Below, piece after piece: positions 45,606 to 56,257 of a stretch of 64,000 nt of DNA (positions are counted from its first letter, which is position 1; each line of letters starts with the position of its first letter). Position numbers and translations under genes: made by a program. Source of the stretch: Tomocerus qinae (taxonomy: Eukaryota; Arthropoda; Collembola; Entomobryomorpha; Tomoceridae). The notes below the pieces were generated by a model. It was not told the DNA's origin. It worked only from the letters and a program-made list of their open reading frames with translations, and did no database searches. The stretch covers positions 76,818,001-76,882,000 of the forward strand of contig CM034546.1 in assembly GCA_020055645.1 (NCBI GenBank), read 5' to 3'.

Positions 45606-48059
45606 ATGATGTTTTCAAAAAGTTTTAGTTTTTTATTTTTCTTAATCCTTGTCATGTCTGCAAAATCGTTAGAAAATTTTGGAAGTGTATTTTCAACGTT
45701 GACGAATTACATAAACGAAAATTGTTATTTTAGGTTTTTTCTATACAATGCAAAACATGTAATGAGCAAGGAATTAGTAAGGGACATGGAGAATCTGAAG
45801 AAACCAATAACATTTACTCGTATGGATAATGAAGTCAACTCATCCACCTCGTCTGCATCTCATAGTCATTTGGAACGTGAATATTTCCCTCCATCCTTTG
45901 GGAACGTATCCTACAAAAATAGTTTTAATTGTTTTGAAATGGTTTTTGTGTTTCCAAATGAATACGAATATTTTAGTAATTTGAAAGAGCTTGATGATAT
46001 TACAAAATGTTCATCTATTCACATTGTGTTTGAGAATAAATTCTTGGCAGAAGAAAGTTCTTTGTATAAAAGAATGTTTTGGGTCGCAGGTCAACAGCAA
46101 AATGAATCGGTAGACTTGGAGCTATACGGTAAAGGTACTCGGGTGAAAACCTTTATCCATTTCAGTGGAAGTCAAACTATTCGGTTCTTGTGTCCAAAGT
46201 GTGACAAGACTACTGTAGTCGATCAGAGGAACATTTTTTTATCCCCCAAACCAACACTGCAATTAGTTTTCTATAACGACGTACGAAAAATTGACGACCT
46301 TTCTCTGTCAAGTCATTGGAATCTATTTCAAATAGACAAAATTTACTACAAACATTTTGTGATGGATTTGTTTCTACATTTGGGATTTAGTGTAAAGCAT
46401 AAGAATGACTACTGTGGAAAACCAATCAAGAACTTGGCTCTTCTGGATGGAACTTCTTTCTCCAGTAAGTACTCAGATATGGACACTGTCCTTTTGTCCA
46501 TGCTGACTCTGGATATGCCCAACGCTACAATTGCCAACCACCGTATCCTGGATTATTACCAAATTCAGACTTGTAAAGAAAATGGGAGAGATCATAATGA
46601 CGAATTGACTCAAACTCTTGCGCATGCCAAGTTGTTGGAAAAAGATTATGGAATTTCTCTACAAGATGTGCAAGTAACTGGCGATGACCTAATTGTAAAT
46701 ATTGTTTTGACAGAAGAGGACGAGTATTACATCACATCTTGTGCCGTCTTAGAAGAAGGAATTTCCTTTAGAGGTTTTATCAATCCATACCAATTTTCAG
46801 CTTGGATGGTTGGTCTGACTGTAATTGGTTTCTCCGTATTTTTTGTGCACCTGGTTTTGTATTTCAAGAAGATTAAGGACATTCCCTTCGCACTGATTTG
46901 CTATGCATATCTACTTGAGATAAGTTATTCTATCCCAAATAAATATCTTAAGAAATTAATTTGGTTTCACATTTTTACTGGACCTTTTCTTCTGATGGGA
47001 ATTATACTCACAAATGCCTACAAAGGATTGGTGACAAACGAACTCACAGCGCCTTGGCCAAAAAGACAGATTGAGTCATTAGAAGACATTGTGGATTATA
47101 ACATTGGGTATTTCAGTCACATTAAAGGCAACCCCGAGACTGATATTTCAATGCAGAATAGCTATGTCAAGTGGATGCCAAAAAAGTTTCAAAAAGGAAG
47201 AACGGAGCCTGATAACAGGACAGAAATAGAACAATGCCAAGACAATAAATATGGATGCAAGGATCGCCTTTTCACACTAGTTACGTTCTTGAAAACAATA
47301 TCAAAACTAAATACATTAAAACCTGCTCTAAGAAAATTATATGAAAAAATTGAAAAAAATCATAAATTTTACCCTCAATTTCAAAATGTATCTCTACAAA
47401 GATGGTTATCTCAATGCCATCAAAAGTCTGTCTTCATTGGGAACAACGAGGAAATTAGCGAGCTGTACAATGACAGACTATGGTGGGAAGAGGAAAAAAT
47501 AAAACCTTCTAATTCCCTTTATAAACGAAGGATAAATACACCCCAATTCAAGGACAGCGAAGGATTGGTGTTTTGCGATGTGCGTTCCTTTTCACGTTTG
47601 AAATTGACTCCCATAATTAGACCTTACCTCAAAAGTAGACTCATGAGTATAGTTCAGGCTGGATTGTATGACCATGTGAAATATTTTACTTACAATAAAG
47701 ATTATGTCGAATGTAGACATTGTTTTCAGAATACATTTCACCCAATGCCCCTGAAATTTGAAAAATCAAATATAACGGCCATATTCTATGTATGTTTGGC
47801 CCTTGTAGGCATTTATGTACTCACCTTTTCCGTCGAATGCAGATGGAAACTTGTTATAATAATAAAAAAGTTTCTTTGCTTTGTACAAGTACAAGTGAAG
47901 CTTTGCTCTGTACAAGTGAAGCTTTGCTCTGTACAAGTGAAGCTTTGCTCTGTACAAGTGAAAAATCTAATTTCAAGATACCTACCTATTAAACATTGCC
48001 AGCCACCACCGACAATCACTATTACTATGGTTTCAAGCAAAGCCAAAGAAAGGTCTTAA
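45606..48059 (+). CDS. Divergent ionotropic receptor, copy 2 (single exon)
   Basis: 817 residues starting MMFSKSFSFLFFLILVMSAK, a signal peptide. Same layout as copy 1: a diverged extracellular N-terminal part, then EEGISFRGFINPYQFSAWMV, three channel spans, the NELTAPWPKRQIESLEDIVD linker, a second ligand-binding half and a final span before a basic tail. Similarity to copy 1 is high in the channel core and the last 120 residues but low in the N-terminal ectodomain and between about residues 500 and 650. The C-terminal tail carries three perfect 21-bp repeats at 47895-47957 (seven residues each, VKLCSVQ), against one in copy 1. Both genes lack introns. They lie in tandem about 1.5 kb apart on the same strand. 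Confidence 0.82.
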   Translation: MMFSKSFSFLFFLILVMSAKSLENFGSVFSTLTNYINENCYFRFFLYNAKHVMSKELVRDMENLKKPITFTRMDNEVNSSTSSASHSHLEREYFPPSFGNVSYKNSFNCFEMVFVFPNEYEYFSNLKELDDITKCSSIHIVFENKFLAEESSLYKRMFWVAGQQQNESVDLELYGKGTRVKTFIHFSGSQTIRFLCPKCDKTTVVDQRNIFLSPKPTLQLVFYNDVRKIDDLSLSSHWNLFQIDKIYYKHFVMDLFLHLGFSVKHKNDYCGKPIKNLALLDGTSFSSKYSDMDTVLLSMLTLDMPNATIANHRILDYYQIQTCKENGRDHNDELTQTLAHAKLLEKDYGISLQDVQVTGDDLIVNIVLTEEDEYYITSCAVLEEGISFRGFINPYQFSAWMVGLTVIGFSVFFVHLVLYFKKIKDIPFALICYAYLLEISYSIPNKYLKKLIWFHIFTGPFLLMGIILTNAYKGLVTNELTAPWPKRQIESLEDIVDYNIGYFSHIKGNPETDISMQNSYVKWMPKKFQKGRTEPDNRTEIEQCQDNKYGCKDRLFTLVTFLKTISKLNTLKPALRKLYEKIEKNHKFYPQFQNVSLQRWLSQCHQKSVFIGNNEEISELYNDRLWWEEEKIKPSNSLYKRRINTPQFKDSEGLVFCDVRSFSRLKLTPIIRPYLKSRLMSIVQAGLYDHVKYFTYNKDYVECRHCFQNTFHPMPLKFEKSNITAIFYVCLALVGIYVLTFSVECRWKLVIIIKKFLCFVQVQVKLCSVQVKLCSVQVKLCSVQVKNLISRYLPIKHCQPPPTITITMVSSKAKERS
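47895..47957 (+). repeat. Three perfect 21-bp repeats coding a 7-residue tail motif
   Basis: Units GTGAAGCTTTGCTCTGTACA+A at 47895, 47916 and 47937, in frame as VKLCSVQ. Copy 1 has a single diverged unit (43964-43984), so the array grew after duplication. Confidence 0.95.
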
Positions 48060-49237
48060 AAAGTTAAGAATATAATTTTAAAATCTGATATAATATGACA
48101 GAAACTCAAAATAAACAAGCATTATCAATCATAATTTTTAATTTTCACGCTGTACCTTGCCAACATATAGCAATAAAGGTAACTATACTAATATTTGTGC
48201 TTTGTTAAATATCGTAATTTGTCTTAATTTTTGATTATAGAATTCATAAATAAATTACGCTGAGTACTGAGCGTCCCTTCTGTAAACATTGAGATAACAA
48301 TGTAATTATGAACTGAAATCGGATATTCTTGCATTGCACAACGGTAAGAGTTTTAATATAATTTGTTGAACATGTCAGTTTTGAAAATTATAATTGTGGA
48401 TTAGTTCGATAGCTCGCTGTTATTTTACCTTTTCCTTTATCTACTTTTTGCTCAAAAATCACAGTTACCTTACATCGATACATTTTATTTAGAGTAAAGG
48501 GCAATCTCTGAAAAAACATTCTTAAATTCAACAAAGTCAAAATGAAAAATGTGAACTAGAATTTACCTAAGTTACATTACAAATTACAAATGATCACCAT
48601 GCCTAATATTCTATAGACAAGTTACTTTTGCACATCTCTGTAGTTACATTGATTTTTTATTTTTACTCCATCTTCCACCTATTTATTTGTAGTAGAGATA
48701 CTTTCGTTTACTAAATAATTCCCAGAAAGTCAAGATTTGCAGAAATTGTATTAATAGATACACTACCAGAACCAGTTTATGATGCAATGTACTTACTGGT
48801 ACATATTATATTTGGTTACAGTAAAACACAGAAGAGCCAGTAACATAAACATGGATTTATTAAATAACAAGCAGACAAACTGATATTCTTATGGTTGATA
48901 ATGAAACAAGAGCATTGATTTCATTTATCTAGAAGGGTAATCTCATGCAGGCAACGAGTTTTAATGCCAAGCCGGACCATCTGGAATAGGAAACTATCAC
49001 TCACTCATGTTACATTTATTATAGGGACCTACGCAATGAGATGCTCAAGCAATTGTTTTATTCAATTAAATATTGCATAAGTATGGTGATCAGTTCATTA
49101 ATAATCCTAATGCAAGTGTTCACGTTTTTTTCTTTTGTTCCTTATTCTAGAATAAATTATTCATTATTATTATCCATTCATGCCTACCTTGTGTAAGAGA
49201 GAAGACGCATTTGGTCTCAAGCTCCGATTGAGAGAAG
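48060..49237. other. Duplicated 3' flank, then gene-free sequence
   Basis: 48060-48260 repeats the 3' flank of ionotropic receptor copy 1. After that no gene or element is recognised until the small secreted peptide at 49238. Confidence 0.6.
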
Positions 49238-49651
49238 ATGATGTTTACTTATCTCCTTCTCGTCGCCATTTTTCCCCTGGCACTCGCCAACTCACCGGTC
49301 GAGAGCAGCACGACAAATACCTCTTCTCAAACAAATTCAACACAATTTACAACTCCTGTTAGTTTTCGAAATTTATTATTCAAATAGTATTACTTATTAC
49401 ATAATTTGTAAGACACAGCTACTTAATTAAGAAAACAGTAATTTAATTAAATTGATTTATATTGACAGGGAAATCTGCGTCAAGATGTAGATGAAGATCC
49501 GCTGGGAGGAGGCATAGAGGGGCTGTCCTTTGCTAATAGTGTGCTCAAACAACTCGTGTCACTACTTGGCTCTATCGCCAACCAAGGTGCGAGTCAAAAT
49601 GCAAATAAAGAAAAAACTACAGATGAGTCTGTCGTAGTCGTGTCAAAATAA
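49238..49651 (+). CDS. Small secreted Ser/Thr/Asn-rich peptide
   Basis: Two exons, 49238-49357 and 49469-49651, phase 0, giving 100 residues. Residues 1-19 are a signal peptide, MMFTYLLLVAIFPLALANS. A Ser/Thr/Gln-rich stretch (VESSTTNTSSQTNSTQFTTP) is followed in exon 2 by an amphipathic segment (GLSFANSVLKQLVSLLGSIA) and a polar tail ending VVVVSK. No cysteines, no family recognised. The donor is GTTAGT and the acceptor TTGACAG; reading through the intron would add only a few residues. An AATAAA at about 49702 could end the transcript. The Ser/Thr stretch may be O-glycosylated. Confidence 0.6.
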
Positions 49652-50377
49652 ATTATTCCTTTTTAAGTAATTATATACATAAACAACAGTAAAACTGAGA
49701 AATAAAAACAAAGTTAAATTCACTCAAAAAGAAGGGTTTTCCTAAATAATTTAAATAGTTTAAGTTTAAACCATAATATTATTATAATATGCATGGTTTT
49801 GTGATGTTTTGCATTACTCTATTTCCATACAGCTAAAATGATATAGAAAATGTGCTCCTATAAGCTATACCCTGAGTCTACAATTGAGATTTTGAAAATA
49901 AAAATTGTTAACATTAAAAATTATTATTAAATAATAATTTTTAAATCTAATTTTAACGATTCGAGCAGATGATATGAGCACTGTGCATGATCAATGTAAT
50001 GAAAGCCTTAATTTACTATAATACTATGTATTATTTACTCCCTCTCCCCACCTTTTTGACAGCACCAATATACTGATGTTATTTTAACAAGTGCCACGCC
50101 ACCGTTGACGCTATACGACATTGGGGCTTGATGGAATGAATTGGTAAACTAGTTCTTCGCAGACTTTCAGCTGTCAGAAACGTGGGGCAGCGTAGATTTT
50201 TTGTGATGGAGAACTATAACCACGCTAGAAATAATGTTGACCCATAATAAATATAATAAGTAGCATAGTACAAATAGCAGTGACAAATAAATATTTAATG
50301 CACGAATTTTCATATAATTTCATTATTAGAGGAATTTCAAATCCGGACACCAAGGGAATGGAATGAAAATGTCATTC
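49652..50377. other. Convergent intergenic region
   Basis: 3' ends of the two small secreted-peptide genes face each other here. No gene seen. Confidence 0.5.
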
Positions 50378-51466
50378 TTATGTTGTAGCAGCAGGGGTTG
50401 TAGTAGTTGGTGTTGTGGTCCCGGCAGTAGTGGTTCCGGCAGTTGTTGTTGCGGCGGTGGTAGTCGCAGCCCCTCCAACCGGAATAAAAGGCAGAGGAAT
50501 GAAGAACGGCTTGAAAAATGCTAAATTACAAAAAAAGTCATTTGAATAATTCTACAAGCGTAAAAGTTAACGTTATAAACAATGAAATCTATATTGCATT
50601 TAATTCATAAACGTTGATAATTTCAACAAGATTTTTCTAAGCTGATGAATAATACATTTTGCTACTCTAATTACATAATTCATTAAAGACAACGTCCTCG
50701 AACATTCAATAATTTGAAAATAAAATTCATAAAACAAATTAATGCTTATGCATAATATCTGTATTTACGATAGTAGCTATTTAAAAAAAATACTATTTCT
50801 CCTAAAATTCAGCATGTAGGCTGTGAGTAAATTAAATCACTTATAATTCGAACAATAAAAATGAATTTAATAGCCATTTCCTTATGTTGACATTATAGTT
50901 AGAGGAATTAACGAATTAACTTTTAAAATGTAGTTAGTACTGAAAACGTGAATATACTAATTTTTAAAGAAAATATTTTTGACTTCCTGTTATTTTTTCC
51001 ATGCAAATTATCATTTTATGATAATTTCTTTCGTAATAAAAATAGTCGAAATTTAAATTAATAACGACAATAATTATTCGAAGTCTCTTTCGAAAACGAA
51101 CAAAGAGGTAACCTATCTCGGAATTCCCTACTCGAGTGCAACCATACGGCATCGCATGTTACACGTTAAACTTGAACTTCAATCTATGGCTTCATACTTG
51201 TAAAAGGTGTAACTTTCGCAGGTATGATTAAGCCTTGACATGGCAAACTGAGAATTAATTTGACTTACGGAAAAAGAATTTATCCTCAGGAGCGACTCCT
51301 GCTGTTTCTGCTTCCTATAAAATTTCACATTAATTATCCAATCAGTAATCTGTGAATGCGAACAAATATATTTTTCTATTTAGTTAAAAAGTACCTCTCG
51401 GAGAGCTGGCAGACCTTGCACAGTTGCAATAAGTGCAACAGCGATAAAAAGCATTAGCTTCAGCAT
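50378..51466 (-). CDS. Small secreted Thr/Ala-rich peptide
   Basis: Three exons on minus: 51395-51466, 51269-51314 and 50378-50520, joined in frame to 86 residues. Residues 1-18 form a signal peptide, MLKLMLFIAVALIATVQG. The middle is acidic (LREEAETAGVAPEDKFFF), followed by an aromatic/proline segment (FFKPFFIPLPFIPVGG) and a C-terminal run of Thr and Ala (AATTTAATTTAGTTTAGTTT then PTTTTPAATT). The Thr tail looks like a mucin-type O-glycosylation region. Splice signals are clean (GTACTT, GTAAGT; acceptors TATAG and TTTAG). No family recognised. It faces the Ser/Thr-rich peptide gene at 49238 and resembles it in plan, though not in sequence. Confidence 0.68.
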
Positions 51467-51553
51467 ACTGATATCTTCCCTCTTGGAGTGAGTAAGTTGA
51501 AGTAATTGCAACTATCAGAAGTCAATGATAGCAATGAGTCGATCCCCAATCCA

Positions 51554-51561
51554 TTTATATA
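51554..51561 (-). promoter_or_regulatory. TATA box candidate of the Thr/Ala-rich peptide gene
   Basis: The minus strand reads TATATAAA about 90 bases upstream of the ATG, with GACTCATTGC about 20-25 bases downstream as a possible initiator. Confidence 0.5.
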
Positions 51562-51883
51562 GTGAGTTTCTTAAATCCGGTATCTGTATTATTCAATAGG
51601 TGTTATTATTTGTCTATTCACTATGACAGGACTATTTTGCATGATTTCGTTTAGACAGATTCCCTTTAATTGCATACACAGGCTATAAAAACATTCTTAG
51701 TAATCATTTTTCCATGAAACCGCGAACAGACTGTTGAATCAAACATTATTAGTTTTGTGGCTAGAATGTTTGCTGTACAATCGGTCGAATATTTTACATT
51801 TATTTGATAGATCTGTATCTGTATTAACTGGTAAGCTAACTTAATATTCTTGTAAATCATTAAAGGTTGCGAATTAAAGTTTA

Positions 51884-52802
51884 TGGCACACACAGGAATT
51901 TTGTATGGCAATAAATTTTAGTAAACAGTCGTAATTTGTATGGTGTGTTATAAAAAACCGTGTCAATTTTTCTGGTAGTTAAGGTAATAATGTATGGTAC
52001 TTGTACTAAGAGTAGTGCGACACAAAGAATGGTGGACCCGATGACCCGACATAAAAAATGTAAATATTTCGTCATTGCAAGTAAATAATTTTTATTTGTA
52101 TGCATTAGAAAATTAAGAAAATGAAATTAGGTAAACAAGCTAAATTAGGCAATGTAAATTCAATAATCCAGTAAATGAAGCAGTAGATAATGATAAGTTA
52201 TTAAAGTTAAAGTAAAGTTATTGTCTTGAGGTCGTGTCAGTTTCTTTGGCCGGCCTCTTTTTATTCGCTGTCCGATATAGGTATGGCTTTATGGCTTTAG
52301 CTGCATCTGATATAACCTCTTTGTTATCATCCAGGAACGGAGGAGAGCGGCTGGATTTTTGATATCGTTGCTTTAAATGCATTAAAAAAATCAAATTCTC
52401 GAAAAATTGAGTCAGTTTTAGTTTTTGTAAAACGTTGATGCTTTTGTATCATTTAAAGCAGAGATATCAAGAATCTAGGCTCTCTCCCCCGTTCCTGAAC
52501 AATCCAGAATTTCAAAAACAGTCCCATAAAAATCGAACTTATTCTTCGGGAGGAATTAAGCCAGATGTAAAACACTTTTTAACATGCATTTTGGTACTCC
52601 GATTTGGTTGCTGGTTACTATGCAGGCGCAAAATATGATCTTAACCTTACCTTACCCTCTTTAGTTACCCTTGGTACTCTTATTAGTACCACACATTATT
52701 CCCTTAACTACTAGAAAAATTCACACGGTTTTCTATAACACACCATACAAATTCCGACTGTTTACTAATATTTCTTGCCATACAAAATTCCTGTGTGTGC
52801 CA
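51884..52802. mobile_element. TIR element with TA target site, ~140-bp inverted ends
   Basis: TGGCACACACAGGAATTTTG at the left and CAAAATTCCTGTGTGTGCCA at the right are inverse. Similarity runs about 140 bp inward through GTAAACAGTCG, TTTGTATGGTGTGTTAT and AACCGTGT. The element is bordered by TA on both sides (51882-51883 and 52803-52804), as in mariner-type insertions. The middle holds a second inverted repeat: GGAACGGAGGAGAGC...GATATC faces GATATC...GAGAGCC...CGTTCC at about 52333-52500. No transposase seen; non-autonomous. Confidence 0.8.
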
Positions 52803-52804
52803 TA

Positions 52805-53870
52805 AGAATTCCTTTATTAAATAAACCTATCCATTTGACATAAAAGAGCAAAATCCGCTCAATAGAATTGCTGCAGACGTTAAAATTGCGATTACGTAAA
52901 ATATCTAACGTGAAAATGTGAACATCACAATTAACAGATACCATCTGCAATCTTATTTTTGTAACGGGCTTTTGTTGCCAATTGCGGTAAAAAAAAGTAA
53001 CAGTACATCAAATTTGAATGGGCATTTATAAAAGATTATTTGATGAAAGTTAAAATGCCTAGAATTTATTATTTTCTATATTCAGCATCCTATTTCTCCT
53101 TCTCCCTTATTGGTACATTTACCTTTTCCAGACGTAACCTCAACAACCTTGACTCTCTAACCCTTACTACGAAACCGTTCCAATTAAATTAGGTATTACT
53201 ATTAATAGATAAATAACAAGTTTCAACAGAAAGGATGTTATGGGTGTTTTATTTAAATGACGTAGGCATCTGTCATACTGATTATATATTTATTGTTAAC
53301 TCACTTTACATTGTTAATTTTTATTCTGACTTAATGTGCAAGTGTAGATATATAAATAATATTTCTTTCGTCATATTTTTTAATTGACATCAACAACTTT
53401 TGACGTGGAAAAAACTAGAGACTACTACCTACAGATTTACCCTTAGTACATATTATAACACAATACTAAATCACAAGTTATTACATATCAAATATTATAT
53501 ATAACAGTCAATTTATCAATACTGGTTGTGGTTACTAAACTCACAAACTTACATTACTGAATTAAATACTCAAATACAAGCTAAAATTAATTAGAATTAG
53601 TCTTAGAGGACATTTTCATATTAGTTCAGGTACTTAATTTTAAAAACAGGATTCAATTAAGGGCACAACATAAATTGTGGTGTACATTTCACTTCCAATG
53701 ATAACAAATTGGAGTACTTTAAGGCGTTTCGATTGGCCTAGGCACTATAGAGCATTTGAAAAATAAAAAATGTTAAAATACATGTAAATGTTAAATTGCG
53801 GTTTAGAATGGCTTTGTTTTGTGACAAGTTTGCGATTTATTCAAAGCTAGTTGGAAGTAAAATTATAGAA
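52805..53870. other. Gene-free, AT-rich
   Basis: No gene or element ends recognised between the TIR element and the unrecognised ORF at 53871. Confidence 0.5.
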
Positions 53871-54578
53871 CTAGGAAGTCTCGAATTCCAAAAATATGTA
53901 ATAATCTCCATATCTTGCAGTACCATAGGAAGAATTTCCATCTGGTGAATAGCAGTGGAAATCGTCAATACTAATGACTTTAGGGTAACAATCATCAATT
54001 TTGTTGTCGTTTTTTGAAGGTACTCCAAACAATGACACAAGAAACGAGTGCATTATCATTTTCTCGACATTTTCCCGTCCATATTGCCAGGTTTTTATTT
54101 CGAAAGTATCCTTCTGATCTTCTGAAGATGTATCTATTAAATATTGGGTGTTAATTAGAATATCAACTTCGACATTTTTGAATGCATCGACAAGAGAAAT
54201 GCGAGAAAATATTTTTGGTTCGATATCCCCTGATGAACAATGAGTTCCTTGCAATACCATTTCTTCAAACTCCTTCCGTGTAGAAAAATTGGAAGCTTTA
54301 ACCATATGTGCATCAAAATTCCAATCTCCATGTCCTTTTATTGACATTTTATTAGTGATAACCATGTCTCCGTCGGCTTTTCCATTCATCGATTCTTCTT
54401 CATCCGGATATGGGGCTTTGTTGTTTATTTTGGTGACCCTGTTGGAAGCACTGATGATTCTAGGTAATGCATAGCGGAGTTTCCGGCCAAATCTTCGTGT
54501 ATTTACTATACGATTTATGTAAACATTTTCTTCTCTTGTTTCCAATTTTTGTTGTCCTGGTTCCTTCATTAGCTCCAT
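53871..54578 (-). CDS. Unrecognised protein, 235 codons
   Basis: An open frame of 235 codons starting MELMKEPGQQKLETREENVY and ending YYIFLEFETS. The ATG is preceded in frame by TCC ACA AAC and an AATAG that could be an acceptor, so upstream exons may exist. No signal peptide or membrane span. The protein is mixed in charge with a basic N-terminal part (RRFGRKLRYALPR) and a more hydrophobic C-terminal half (KMIMHSFLVSLFGVP, VISIDDFHCYSPDG). I do not recognise a family. The length of the open frame in AT-rich DNA and its even amino-acid composition support a real gene. Confidence 0.6.
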   Translation of the reverse strand: MELMKEPGQQKLETREENVYINRIVNTRRFGRKLRYALPRIISASNRVTKINNKAPYPDEEESMNGKADGDMVITNKMSIKGHGDWNFDAHMVKASNFSTRKEFEEMVLQGTHCSSGDIEPKIFSRISLVDAFKNVEVDILINTQYLIDTSSEDQKDTFEIKTWQYGRENVEKMIMHSFLVSLFGVPSKNDNKIDDCYPKVISIDDFHCYSPDGNSSYGTARYGDYYIFLEFETS

Positions 54579-55376
54579 GTTTGTGGAGTCTATTAAAATA
54601 TAATTAGTTAAGGGTGATTACATTCTAATGTCTGTACCAGTGATTAGCTATAAATATTTTATTATCCCAAAAATAAATTTAAAAAAAATGTATTGAAAAT
54701 GAAAAGTTACTATTTAAGGTAAAAGATTTTTTGAAAAATGTTTGAGACTAGAGTAAGGGATTATGGATTATAATATCATATCCAAAATATGGCATGAAGT
54801 ATTTTTCCAAACAATTTGTAAGGCAGCTTTTCTTCTACAAAGCAGTGTTAATAAAGAGGTACATTTTCAAAATTAATTTAACAAATCCTCATCCTGTGCC
54901 ATATTAATGAATGATGAAAACAAATTGAGCCCATGGAATAATCTGTCCAATATGTGTTGGTAGTCAGACACTTCTATATGGCAATGGTACAGCACCTGTA
55001 TAAATATTTTTACCTTTCAGTCAAGATTCTTGCTTTAAATAAATAAATAAATAAATGGGCTTAATTATATTTAATTAATTGTATTGAGTTAGTGAGTTAT
55101 AAAATTATTACCATTAACGATGGAAATTACAATTCCCAATTGTTTCAATTTCTAATGACGTTTTAGCCGACTGACTCAAAGATTGTTTAAATATTCGTCA
55201 TAAATCATTACGACCGAGCATTTTTCGCGATTTATAGAACTACTTAGTATACTTATTAACTACAGACAATCATTTTCAACTGCTCTTGCTCACTCATTTC
55301 AACAACCACTATCTACTCACATAAAACAGTCTCATCACCATCATTGTCTCATTTCATTTCGTGTGTCATTTCGGTA
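54579..55376. other. Gene-free, with a short AAAT microsatellite
   Basis: A TAAATAAATAAATAAATAAAT run is near 55036. Otherwise AT-rich, with no gene recognised. Confidence 0.5.
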
Positions 55377-55850
55377 TATTGTGGGCCCAGCTCAACGTCT
55401 AAGTACAGGGCAAGACAGGATCCATTATCGTCATGCAAACAGTAAAATTATTGACTTTTGTCGAAGTCAGAGCTGTCCGCCGTAAGGCCTATGTTAAATT
55501 GAAAACAACGTATGTGAGGCTGTCACAACGTCCTGCCCTGTGAGAAAGTCATTTTGGATATCATCTCTAGGCTGTTTCCATAGGGGTGTGAAAAACAGAT
55601 CAAATTGGTCAAAGTTTATCAATTTAATCTGTTTTTTACACCCCTATGGAAACAGCCTAGAGATGATATCCAAAATGACTTTCTCACAGGGCAGGACGTT
55701 GTGACAGCCTCACATACGTTGTTTTCAATTTAACATAGGCCTTACGGCGGACAGCTCTGACTTCGACAAAAGTCAATAATTTTACTGTTTGCATGACGAT
55801 AATGGATCCTGTCTTGCCCTGTACTTAGACGTTGAGCTGGGCCCACAATA
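55377..55850. mobile_element. 474-bp near-perfect palindrome (foldback/MITE)
   Basis: Starts TATTGTGGGCCCAGCTCAAC and ends with its inverse GTTGAGCTGGGCCCACAATA. Arms of about 215 bp match essentially base for base around a centre of about 40 bp near 55600-55640. TA lies at both outer edges, compatible with a mariner-type TA duplication, but the exact border is ambiguous because the ends are AT-rich. No coding sequence. Confidence 0.93.
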
Positions 55851-55946
55851 CATACACATACACTAAATTAAATACACTTTTGACTGGACACTGTGGCCTT
55901 GTTCCCGTTGTGGCTTGTGAACAGACTCATAGCAATGTTTTGTAAA

Positions 55947-56257
55947 CTCATGATTTCTCAACTTGCCTCGCATTGGCATTACTGTAACGGTAAGAATAAT
56001 AATATTAATACGATTGATTGAGACTGCACTACTGCACTATGTGGGTGCTGAATGCTGCTGATACACATTTCACATTACAAACTCACAGTGTCACCTCTCT
56101 AGCTTATAGTTTCAGTCTCATAGAATGTGATATTGCAGTCGCAGCAAACAGCACTCACGACTCACATACTGCACCGTCTCAATCAATCGTATTAATATTA
56201 CTATACTTACAAATGAAATACTTGTCAATGCGAGGCAAGTTGAGAAATCATGAATTA
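55947..56257. mobile_element. Imperfect inverted-repeat element next to a tandem repeat
   Basis: TGATTTCTCAACTTGCCTCG at the left is the inverse of CGAGGCAAGTTGAGAAATCA at the right, and ATATTAATACGATTGATTGAG has its partner CTCAATCAATCGTATTAATAT further in. The right end is the first unit of the tandem repeat at 56222-56500. Confidence 0.7.
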
